A DNA stretch of 7,445 nucleotides from NCBI RefSeq assembly GCF_000720475.1, contig NZ_JOAP01000102.1, positions 1 to 7,445 of the forward strand, read 5' to 3'. The position numbers and the translations under genes were made by a program. The notes under the pieces were generated by a model, which saw only the letters and a list, made by a program, of their open reading frames with translations, was not told where the DNA came from and did not search any database. This DNA comes from Streptomyces aureocirculatus (GTDB lineage Bacteria > Actinomycetota > Actinomycetes > Streptomycetales > Streptomycetaceae). Below, piece by piece: positions 1-6,061 of the stretch; positions within the stretch are counted from its first letter, which is position 1; every line of letters begins with the position of its first letter.

Positions 1-52
1 CACCCACCCACCCTCTCCACACACGGGCGATCCGGTCACGCCCCGGGGGGGC

Positions 53-138
53 ATACCAACCCGTCCGGCACCAGAGGGCAAGGCCGAAGGGCGGAATACC
101 AGCCCGTCCGGCGTTTGAGGACGAGGCCGCAGGCCGAT
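53..138 (+). repeat. Tandem pair of Streptomyces-type extragenic repeats
   Basis: Two head-to-tail units begin with ATACCA at 53 and 96, a 43-bp period. The second unit (101-138) matches 4127-4164 at 37 of 38 bases; the single difference is T at 114 against A at 4140. The first unit keeps ATACCA-CCCGTCCGGC but is heavily substituted afterwards. The pair lies just beyond the stop of the minus-strand HATPase gene, so it may contribute to its 3' end, although I see no strong stem-loop plus T-run. A short GC palindrome at 40-52 precedes it. From general knowledge this motif recurs in Streptomyces intergenic regions; its function is not established. The rest of 1-207 shows nothing else I can name. 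Confidence 0.75.
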
Positions 139-207
139 GGGCCCGAGGGCAGCGGAACAGCAACCCCCTTGTTCAGGGCAGCCCCCAACCGCGCACCCGA
201 GCAGGGC

Positions 208-717
208 TCACCCCGCGTCGAGCTCGAACCACACCACCTTGCCCACCCCCCGGGCCTGCACCCCCCAGGCCGCGGCCAGGGACCGGACAAGCACAAGCCC
301 CCGGCCATGGGTGCCCTCACCCTCCCGACCGGAGGAGCGCACCCGCGGACGCCGCCGCACGAAGTCGCGGACCTCGACGCGCAGCCGCCCCGGCCCCACC
401 GTGGCGGTCACGATCGCGTCCTGGTCGGTGTGCACCAGGGCGTTCGTGACCAGCTCGCTGGTGAGCAGTTCCGCCGTGTCGGCGCGCCCCGGCAGCCCCC
501 AGTGCCGCAGCAGCTCCCGCAGCGCGCCCCGGACCTCGGACACCGCCCGCAGATCACGGCGGTCGAGCCTGCGGCACAGTTGCGGCGGTCCGGTGCCTGC
601 CCCGTGCCCGGACGTCTCGCCCGGTCGTTTCGGAATGGAAGCCTCCGCATCGATGGATCCCATGGACCCCATGGACCCCATGGTTTCGATGGAGGCACCT
701 CGTAAGTGTCTCGTCAT
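208..717 (-). CDS. HATPase_c-type ATP-binding protein (RsbW/anti-sigma-like)
   Basis: This is a 169-residue protein if started at the ATG at 717. It belongs to the large Streptomyces family of small GHKL-fold proteins resembling SpoIIAB/RsbW, which bind or phosphorylate partner proteins such as anti-sigma antagonists; the partner here is unknown. Residues about 45-167 form the domain. The N box is SELVTNALVH (E88, N92), the G1 box is LRVEVRD (D118), the G2 box is GTHGRGLVLV (G138-G140), and the end VVWFEL is typical of the family. Residues 1-45 are not conserved domain and include three Met-Gly-Ser units. No membrane segment or signal peptide is seen, so it should be cytosolic. The start is uncertain: a GTG at 729 and in-frame ATGs at 681, 672 and 663 are alternatives, and no Shine-Dalgarno clearly decides. 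The gene is divergent from the mannosidase and appears monocistronic here. The family assignment is firm; the physiological role is not. Confidence 0.88.
   Translation of the reverse strand: MTRHLRGASIETMGSMGSMGSIDAEASIPKRPGETSGHGAGTGPPQLCRRLDRRDLRAVSEVRGALRELLRHWGLPGRADTAELLTSELVTNALVHTDQDAIVTATVGPGRLRVEVRDFVRRRPRVRSSGREGEGTHGRGLVLVRSLAAAWGVQARGVGKVVWFELDAG
655..681 (-). repeat. 9-bp in-frame tandem repeat coding Met-Gly-Ser x3
   Basis: On the minus strand three 9-bp units, ATGGGGTCC twice and then ATGGGATCC, run back to back and encode MGSMGSMGS. A fourth partial unit begins ATC (Ile) at 654. Each unit begins with an ATG inside CCATGG, so the array also supplies three potential in-frame start codons for the HATPase gene. 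Unit gain or loss would keep the reading frame. Confidence 0.85.
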
Positions 718-729
718 GACCCCCGCCAC

Positions 730-895
730 CCTGTGGTCGAGCCCCCCGCCGGCCCTACGTGTCGTACATGCTCACGGAATGCATGCCCGCCTCACCTGGC
801 CGCACTCATGTCCATTCGTCAACCAGTGACAAGGATGGGCCGATGACTCGGGGGGAAAGTGAAGCCCCGTACCGCCGATCATCGAAGGACCACGC
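730..895. promoter_or_regulatory. Divergent promoter region between HATPase gene and mannosidase
   Basis: The genes on either side point away from this spacer, so it should hold both promoters. On the minus strand a TTGACG hexamer (817-822) is a plausible -35 for the HATPase gene, but the hexamer about 17 bp further on (794-799, CCAGGT) is a poor -10. For the plus strand AAGGAT at 831-836 could be a weak -10 without a convincing -35. Small inverted repeats occur: TACG-TGT-CGTA at 756-766, and CATGC/GCATG with arms at 767-771 and 781-785. I find no recognisable LacI, GntR or ROK-type sugar-regulator operator. The location is inferred from gene orientation rather than from strong motifs. Confidence 0.35.
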
Positions 896-902
896 GAAGG
901 AG
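896..902 (+). promoter_or_regulatory. Ribosome binding site of the mannosidase gene
   Basis: GAAGGAG lies 5 nt before the GTG at 908. It is a near-perfect Shine-Dalgarno and fixes the start of this gene. Confidence 0.85.
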
Positions 903-907
903 CCGCC

Positions 908-3900
908 GTGCACGACGACCGACTGCTGGTGGAGGAGCGCCTGGAACGCGCGCTGCGGCAGTTCATCAGGCCCGCCCAGTACGCGGCGAGGGTGCCGCTC
1001 GCCCTGTCCGTGTGGCATGCACCCGGCGAGCCGGTGCCCGTGGGCGAGGCCGTAGCGGAGTCGTACGAACCCTTCGAGGCCGGTTCGGAGTGGGGGAAGC
1101 CCTGGTCCACGAGCTGGTTCCGGCTTGAGGGCGAGGTGCCGCGGGAGTGGGAGGGCCTGCGTGTCGAGGCGGTGATCGACCCCGGGTTCACCGGGGACGG
1201 GCCCGGGTTCCAGGCCGAAGGGCTCGTGTACGACGCGTCCGGTGTGCCCCTGAAGGGCATCCACCCGCGCAACCGGCATGTTCCGGTGGCCGCCCGCGCC
1301 CGGGGCGGCGAGCCGGTGCGGCTGCTCCTGGAGGCGGCCGCCAACCCCGCCGTCCTGCACGACTTCGAGCCGACCCCGCTCGGGGACGTCCTGACGGCGG
1401 GCGATCGCCCCGTCTACCGATTCGCGGCTGCCGACCTGGCCGTACTCGACGAAGACGTCTGGCGGCTGACACTGGACATCGAGGTCCTGGCGGAACTCAT
1501 GCGGGAGCTGGACGCGGGGCGACCGCGCCGGCACGAGATCCTGCGCGCATTGGAGGACATGCTCGACGCGCTCGATCTGCACGACGTGTCCGGCACCGCC
1601 GCCGCGGCCCGCGCCGAGTTGGCCGGGGTGCTCGCCCGGCCCGCCCACGCCAGCGCCCACCGCGTCTCGGCCACGGGACACGCGCACATCGACTCGGCCT
1701 GGCTGTGGCCGCTGCGCGAGACCGTGCGCAAGGCCTCCCGGACGTTCGCCAATGTGACGGCACTCGCGCGCGACTACCCGGAGCTGGTGTTCGCGTGTTC
1801 GCAGGCGCAGCAGTACGCCTGGGTGAAGGAGCACCAGCCGCACATCTGGGAACGCGTCAAGAAGGCCGTCGCGGACGGGAACTGGGTGCCCGTGGGCTCG
1901 ATGTGGGTGGAGTCCGACGCCAACATGCCGGGCGGTGAGGCGCTCGCCCGGCAGATCGTGCACGGCAAGCGCTTCTTCCAGGAGGAGTTCGGGATCGAGA
2001 CCGAGGAGATCTGGCTGCCGGACTCCTTCGGGTACACCGCCGCGTTCCCGCAGTTGGCGCGGCTCGCGGGCGTACGGTGGTTCCTCACCCAGAAGCTGAG
2101 CTGGAACCAGTCCAACAAGATGCCGCACCACACCTTCTGGTGGGAGGGCATCGACGGGACCCGGGTGTTCACTCACTTCCCACCCGTGGACACCTACAAC
2201 TCCCAGCTCCACGGCGCCGAACTCGCCCATGCCGAGAAGAACTTCACGGACAAGGGGCGTGCCACCCGCTCCCTGGTGCCGTTCGGCTGGGGCGACGGCG
2301 GCGGCGGTCCCACCCGCGAGATGCTGGAGCGGGCGCGCAGGCTGCGTTCCCTTGAGGGCTCGCCGCGCGTCGAGGTCGAGAAGCCGTCGGCGTTCTTCGC
2401 GGCGGCCGAGGAGGAGTACGGCGAGCGGGCCCCCGTCTGGTCCGGTGAGCTGTACCTGGAGCTGCACCGCGCCACGTACACCTCGCAGGCGGCCACCAAG
2501 CGCGGCAACAGGCGCAGCGAACACGCCCTCAGGGAGGCCGAGTTGTGGTGCACGGCGGCCGCCGTGAAGGACCCCGGCTACGCCTACCCGTACGACGACC
2601 TGGACCGCCTGTGGAAAACGGTCCTGCTCCACCAGTTCCACGACATCCTGCCGGGCTCCTCCATCGCCTGGGTGCACCGCGAGGCCCGCGACACCTACGC
2701 GCGGGTGCTCGCCGAGCTCGACACGCTCACCGCGGAGGCGGTACGGCACCTCGGCGGCGGTGAGGCCTCGGTGCTCAACGCGTCGCCGTACGCCCGCAGC
2801 GAGGTCGTCGAACACGAGGGGCACCTGGTGCACGTGGACGTCGGCGGCTTCGGCGCGCGCGGGCTCGCGGAGGCCGCCGGGCAGGAGCGGGAGACGGGCG
2901 CGGTGACGACGGCGACCCGCACCGGCCACGAGATCGTCCTGTCCAACGAGCATCTGCGGGTCACCATCGACTCCGACGGGCTGCTCGCCTCCGTCCTCGA
3001 CCGCGCCGCCGACCGCGAGGTCCTCGCCCCCGGCAGCCGCGGCAACCTCCTCCAGTTGCACCCCGACCACCCCACCCACTACGACGCCTGGGACCTCGAC
3101 AAGCACTACCGCCACCGCCACACCGACCTCACCCGGGCGGAGTCGGTGGAGCTGGTGGAGGACGGGCCGCTGCGGGCGTCCGTGCGGGTCGTCCGCGTCT
3201 TCGGCGCCGGTTCGCGGATCACACAGGAGCTGCGGCTCGCCGCGGGCAGCCGCCGCCTCGACGTGGTCACCGAAGTGGAGTGGCGCGAGTCGGAGAAGGT
3301 CCTGAAGGCGGCGTTCCCCCTCGACGTGCAGGCCGAACGGTCCGCCGCGGAGATCCAGTTCGGGCACGTGCAGCGGCCGACGCACGCCAACACCTCCTGG
3401 GACGCGGCGCGCTTCGAGATCTGTGCGCACCGGTGGCTGCGGGTGGCCGAGGAGGGGTACGGGATCGCCGTACTCAACGACTCCACGTACGGGCACGACG
3501 TGACCCGGACCCCGCACGCCGAGGGGCTCGGCACCACCGTCCGCCTCACCCTCCTGCGCGCGCCGCACAGTCCCGACCCGGACACCGACGTCGGCACCCA
3601 CCACTTCGCGTACGCGCTGCTGCCCGGCGCCGAGACGGGGGACGCCGTCGCCGAGGGGCTCGCCCTCAACCTGCCGCTGCGGGTCGCGGACGCGCCTGCG
3701 GTGGCGCCCCTCGTGCGGGTCGATCATCCCGGGGTGACCGTGGAGTCGGTCAAGCCGGCCGAGGATCGTAGTGGGGATGTCGTGGTGCGGCTGTACGAGT
3801 CCCGCGGCGGGCGGGCCCGTGCCGTCCTCACGACGTCCTTCCCCGTCACCCGGGCCGACGTCACCGACCTCCTGGAACGCCCCCTCCACCCCGCCGAGAC

Positions 3901-3970
3901 CACCGGCGCCGGGCTCTCCCTCGCCCTGCGCCCCTTCCAGATCCTGACCCTGCGACTGCGTCCGGCGTAG
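908..3970 (+). CDS. GH38 alpha-mannosidase, Ams1/MAN2C1-like
   Basis: This 1020-residue enzyme is predicted to hydrolyse terminal alpha-D-mannosyl residues by a retaining mechanism at a zinc (or cobalt) site, releasing mannose from oligomannosides or internalised glycans. It has no signal peptide, so it should be cytosolic. Residues about 1-250 are the N-terminal beta domain of the Ams1 clade. The GH38 barrel starts near GHAHIDSAWLW, where H260 and D262 match the zinc ligands. The predicted nucleophile and metal ligand is D372 in LPDSFGY, D463 lies in the GWGDGGGGP signature, and H578 in FHDILPGS is the last zinc ligand. The alpha-mannosidase middle domain spans roughly 510-600 (WSGELYLELHRATYTSQA), and a C-terminal beta domain runs from about 640 to the end. 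Length and order are normal and no frameshift is seen. The GTG start has a strong ribosome site. It is a single-gene unit with no visible transporter or regulator beside it, so substrate and induction cannot be read from context. Confidence 0.95.
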   Translation: MHDDRLLVEERLERALRQFIRPAQYAARVPLALSVWHAPGEPVPVGEAVAESYEPFEAGSEWGKPWSTSWFRLEGEVPREWEGLRVEAVIDPGFTGDGPGFQAEGLVYDASGVPLKGIHPRNRHVPVAARARGGEPVRLLLEAAANPAVLHDFEPTPLGDVLTAGDRPVYRFAAADLAVLDEDVWRLTLDIEVLAELMRELDAGRPRRHEILRALEDMLDALDLHDVSGTAAAARAELAGVLARPAHASAHRVSATGHAHIDSAWLWPLRETVRKASRTFANVTALARDYPELVFACSQAQQYAWVKEHQPHIWERVKKAVADGNWVPVGSMWVESDANMPGGEALARQIVHGKRFFQEEFGIETEEIWLPDSFGYTAAFPQLARLAGVRWFLTQKLSWNQSNKMPHHTFWWEGIDGTRVFTHFPPVDTYNSQLHGAELAHAEKNFTDKGRATRSLVPFGWGDGGGGPTREMLERARRLRSLEGSPRVEVEKPSAFFAAAEEEYGERAPVWSGELYLELHRATYTSQAATKRGNRRSEHALREAELWCTAAAVKDPGYAYPYDDLDRLWKTVLLHQFHDILPGSSIAWVHREARDTYARVLAELDTLTAEAVRHLGGGEASVLNASPYARSEVVEHEGHLVHVDVGGFGARGLAEAAGQERETGAVTTATRTGHEIVLSNEHLRVTIDSDGLLASVLDRAADREVLAPGSRGNLLQLHPDHPTHYDAWDLDKHYRHRHTDLTRAESVELVEDGPLRASVRVVRVFGAGSRITQELRLAAGSRRLDVVTEVEWRESEKVLKAAFPLDVQAERSAAEIQFGHVQRPTHANTSWDAARFEICAHRWLRVAEEGYGIAVLNDSTYGHDVTRTPHAEGLGTTVRLTLLRAPHSPDPDTDVGTHHFAYALLPGAETGDAVAEGLALNLPLRVADAPAVAPLVRVDHPGVTVESVKPAEDRSGDVVVRLYESRGGRARAVLTTSFPVTRADVTDLLERPLHPAETTGAGLSLALRPFQILTLRLRPA

Positions 3971-4005
3971 CCCTGACGGGGCCCCCAATCCCGCCCCTTC
4001 CCGAA

Positions 4006-4027
4006 CCAGGGGCGCTGCGCCCCCTGG
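4006..4027 (+). terminator. GC-rich stem-loop after the mannosidase gene
   Basis: CCAGGGGCG pairs with CGCCCCCTGG across a CTG loop, with one bulged base. It begins 36 nt after the mannosidase stop. No T-run follows, which is common for Streptomyces terminators. It is the internal hairpin of the left composite repeat. Confidence 0.5.
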
Positions 4028-4172
4028 ACCCCAGCTCTATCGGCGCTCCGCGCCTCGTCCTCAATCGCCGGACGGGCTAACTGATTCTCGCCGCACCGGA
4101 AGACTTCGCGCACCGGCGAAAATCTGAGCCCGTCCGGCGATTGAGGACGAGGCCGCAGGCCGATAACGGGGT

Positions 4173-4189
4173 CTGGGGCGGAGCCCCAG
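4173..4189 (-). terminator. GC-rich stem-loop after poxB
   Basis: CTGGGGC and GCCCCAG form a perfect 7-bp stem around a GGA triloop, starting 39 nt beyond the poxB stop on the minus strand. It is the internal hairpin of the right composite repeat and the positional counterpart of the stem-loop at 4006-4027. There is no U-tract, so termination is inferred from position and structure. Confidence 0.45.
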
Positions 4190-4227
4190 GATCGGAGAAG
4201 GGGCGGGACCGGGGCGCCCCGCGCGGG

Positions 4228-5979
4228 TCAAGGCCTTGGCACGTTGCGCAAGTTGGAGCGGGCCATCTGCAACATGCGCCCCACCCCGCCGTCCAGGACG
4301 ATCTTGCTGGCGGAGAGGGCGAACCCGGTGACCATGTCGGAGCTGATCTTGGGCGGGATGGAGAGGGCGTTGGGGTCGGTGACGATGTCGACGAGGGCGG
4401 GGCCCTTGTGCGCGAAGGCGTCCTTCAGGGCGCCGGCGAGCTGCTTGGGCTTCTCCACGCGCACGCCGTAGGCCCCGGCCGCACGGGCCACGGCGGCGAA
4501 GTCGGGGTTGTGATTCCCGGTGCCGTACGAGGGCAGCCCCGCGACCAGCATCTCCAGCTCCACCATGCCGAGCGAGGAGTTGTTGAACAACACGACCTTC
4601 ACCGGCAGGTCGTACTGCACGAGAGTGAGGAAGTCACCCATCAGCATGGTGAAACCGCCGTCGCCCGACATCGACACGACCTGCCGCTCGCGGTCGGTGA
4701 ACTGGGCACCGATGGCCTGCGGCAGCGCGTTGGCCATCGATCCGTGGCTGAAGGAGCCGATGATGCGCCGCTTGCCGTTCGGCGAGAGATAGCGGGCGGC
4801 CCAGACGTTGCACATGCCGGTGTCGACGGTGAAGACGGCGTCGTCGGCGGCGAGGTCGTCGAGGACGGACGCCACGTACTCGGGGTGGATCGGGACGTGC
4901 TTGTCGACCTTGCGCGTGTACGCCTTCACCACGCCTTCGAGCGCGTCGGCGTGCTTCTTCAGCATCTTGTCCAGGAACTTGCGGTTCCGCTTCGGTGCGA
5001 CGCGTGGGGTCAGACAGCGCAGGGTCTCGCGTACGTCGCCCCAGACGGCGAGGTCCAGCCTGGATCGGCGGCCGAGGTTCTCGGGGCGCACGTCGACCTG
5101 GGCGATCTTCACGTCGTCGGGCAGGAAGGCGTTGTACGGGAAGTCCGTGCCGAGCATGATCAGGAGGTCGCACTCGTGGGTGGCCTCGTACGCGGCGCCG
5201 TAGCCGAGCAGACCGCTCATGCCCACGTCGTACGGGTTGTCGTACTGGATCCACTCCTTGCCGCGCAGCGCGTGCCCCACCGGAGACTTGATCTTCTCGG
5301 CGAACTCCATCACCTCGGCGTGGGCGCCCGCGGTGCCGCTGCCGCAGAAGAGGGTGACCTTGTCGGCCTCGTCGATCATCGCGGCGAGCTTGTCGATCTC
5401 GGTGTCGCCGGGCCGCACGGAGGGGCGTGAGGTCACGAGGGCGGTCTCGGCGGCCTTGTCCGGCGCGGCTTCGGAGGCGATGTCCCCGGGCAGCGAGACG
5501 ACGCTGACGCCCGACCGGCCGATGGCGTGCTGGATGGCCGTGTGGAGCAGCCGCGGCATCTGCTGGGGGCTTGAGATCAGTTCGCAGTAGTGACTGCACT
5601 CGCGGAACAGGTGGTCGGGGTGGGTCTCCTGGAAGTAGCCGAGGCCGATCTCGCTGGAGGGGATCTGGGAGGCGAGGGCGAGGACCGGGGCCATGGAGCG
5701 GTGGGCGTCGTACAGGCCGTTGATGAGGTGCAGATTGCCCGGGCCGCAGGAGCCCGCGCAGGCCGCGAGGGAGCCGGTGACCTGGGCCTCCGCGCCCGCC
5801 GCGAACGCGGCGGTCTCCTCGTGCCGCACCTGGATCCAGTCGATCCCCTTGGTGCGGCGGATCGCGTCCACGACGGGGTTCAGGCTGTCGCCGACGACTC
5901 CGTAGAGGCGTTTGACTCCGGCGCGGACGAGGATGTCGACGAACTGCTCGGCGACGTTCTGCTTGCCCATCTGTTTCAT
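4228..5979 (-). CDS. poxB: Pyruvate:quinone oxidoreductase (PoxB-type, TPP/FAD)
   Basis: This 583-residue enzyme is predicted to oxidise pyruvate to acetate and CO2, passing electrons through FAD to membrane quinone (menaquinone is likely in an actinomycete). Stretches near-identical to E. coli PoxB run through the whole protein: GVKRLYGVVGDSLN, AGSCGPGNLHLINGL, FRECSHYCEL, HALRGKEWIQYDNPYDVGM and GKRRIIGSFSHGSMANALPQA. Domains are the TPP-PYR domain (about 5-175, catalytic E54 in RHEE), the central FAD-binding domain (about 190-330) and the TPP-PP domain (about 365-545, GDG with D440 and N466/N467). Residues 553-583 resemble the PoxB C-terminal lipid-binding helix. The start at 5979 has a GAAGGGG ribosome site; an ATG at 5970 fits the family N-terminus equally well, and an ATG at 6033 is in frame but lacks a ribosome site. 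The gene lies 82 bp downstream of the PP2C-like gene on the same strand. Acetolactate synthase is unlikely given the closeness to PoxB and the C-terminal tail. Confidence 0.95.
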   Translation of the reverse strand: MKQMGKQNVAEQFVDILVRAGVKRLYGVVGDSLNPVVDAIRRTKGIDWIQVRHEETAAFAAGAEAQVTGSLAACAGSCGPGNLHLINGLYDAHRSMAPVLALASQIPSSEIGLGYFQETHPDHLFRECSHYCELISSPQQMPRLLHTAIQHAIGRSGVSVVSLPGDIASEAAPDKAAETALVTSRPSVRPGDTEIDKLAAMIDEADKVTLFCGSGTAGAHAEVMEFAEKIKSPVGHALRGKEWIQYDNPYDVGMSGLLGYGAAYEATHECDLLIMLGTDFPYNAFLPDDVKIAQVDVRPENLGRRSRLDLAVWGDVRETLRCLTPRVAPKRNRKFLDKMLKKHADALEGVVKAYTRKVDKHVPIHPEYVASVLDDLAADDAVFTVDTGMCNVWAARYLSPNGKRRIIGSFSHGSMANALPQAIGAQFTDRERQVVSMSGDGGFTMLMGDFLTLVQYDLPVKVVLFNNSSLGMVELEMLVAGLPSYGTGNHNPDFAAVARAAGAYGVRVEKPKQLAGALKDAFAHKGPALVDIVTDPNALSIPPKISSDMVTGFALSASKIVLDGGVGRMLQMARSNLRNVPRP

Positions 5980-5982
5980 GCA

Positions 5983-5989
5983 CCCCTTC
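5983..5989 (-). promoter_or_regulatory. Ribosome binding site of poxB
   Basis: GAAGGGG on the minus strand lies 3 nt (5 nt if only GAAGG pairs) before the ATG at 5979, and about 12 nt before the ATG at 5970. It favours the upstream of these two starts and argues against requiring the more distant ATG at 6033. Confidence 0.6.
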
Positions 5990-6033
5990 GAGCATGCGAG
6001 GTCGACGTGGTCGTGCGATCTCTCGGGGTCCAT

Positions 6034-6048
6034 GAATTCACAGAATTC
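6034..6048 (-). promoter_or_regulatory. AT-rich palindrome GAATTC-TGT-GAATTC upstream of poxB
   Basis: Two GAATTC hexamers are separated by 3 bp, giving a 15-bp inverted repeat in which 10 bases are A or T, unlike everything around it. It sits 54 nt before the poxB ATG and 13 nt after the PP2C-like stop. Its place suggests an operator or the core of a poxB promoter. I cannot fit a good sigma -35/-10 pair or a known regulator consensus. Confidence 0.35.
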
Positions 6049-6061
6049 GCTGGGTCGCCGC

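Larger units (their letters stand above)
3989..4208. repeat. Inverted pair of composite extragenic repeats in convergent spacer
   Basis: The left copy (3989-4078) and the right copy (4127-4208) are inverted relative to each other. Their outer ends pair over 12 perfect bases (3989-4000 with 4197-4208, TCCCGCCCCTTC). Their inner ends pair over 27 perfect bases (4052-4078 with 4127-4153), separated by a 48-nt loop. Between these arms each copy carries its own GC hairpin of different sequence but the same place and shape. The element fills almost the whole gap between the stops of the mannosidase and poxB. It could fold into a long cruciform or RNA stem and probably acts as a bidirectional terminator. 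The inner arm is the same motif as at 101-127. Confidence 0.8.

Noticed and set aside
1..52. C-rich start of the window with a short GCCCC/GGGGC palindrome as a terminator or repeat array
   Set aside because: The palindrome at 40-52 leaves almost no loop and has no T-run, and the CACCCACCCACCC stretch is too short to call a real array.
115..829. Plus-strand open frames of 196 and 230 codons over the HATPase gene
   Set aside because: Both are Pro/Arg/His-rich translations with no domain, antisense to a protein with clear N, G1 and G2 ATP-binding boxes.
806..3988. A 1060-codon open frame on the minus strand across the whole mannosidase gene
   Set aside because: It is the expected stop-poor antisense shadow in very high GC DNA. 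Its translation is low-complexity Gly/Arg/Val-rich with no recognisable domain, while the plus strand encodes a complete, motif-rich GH38 enzyme.
4141..5430. A 429-codon plus-strand open frame antisense to poxB
   Set aside because: It starts inside the extragenic repeat, shows no known domain and mirrors the codon pattern of poxB, so it is a compositional shadow.
4228..5979. Acetolactate synthase or another TPP-dependent decarboxylase instead of PoxB
   Set aside because: Sequence stretches match E. coli PoxB nearly word for word over the whole length, and the PoxB-like membrane tail is present.
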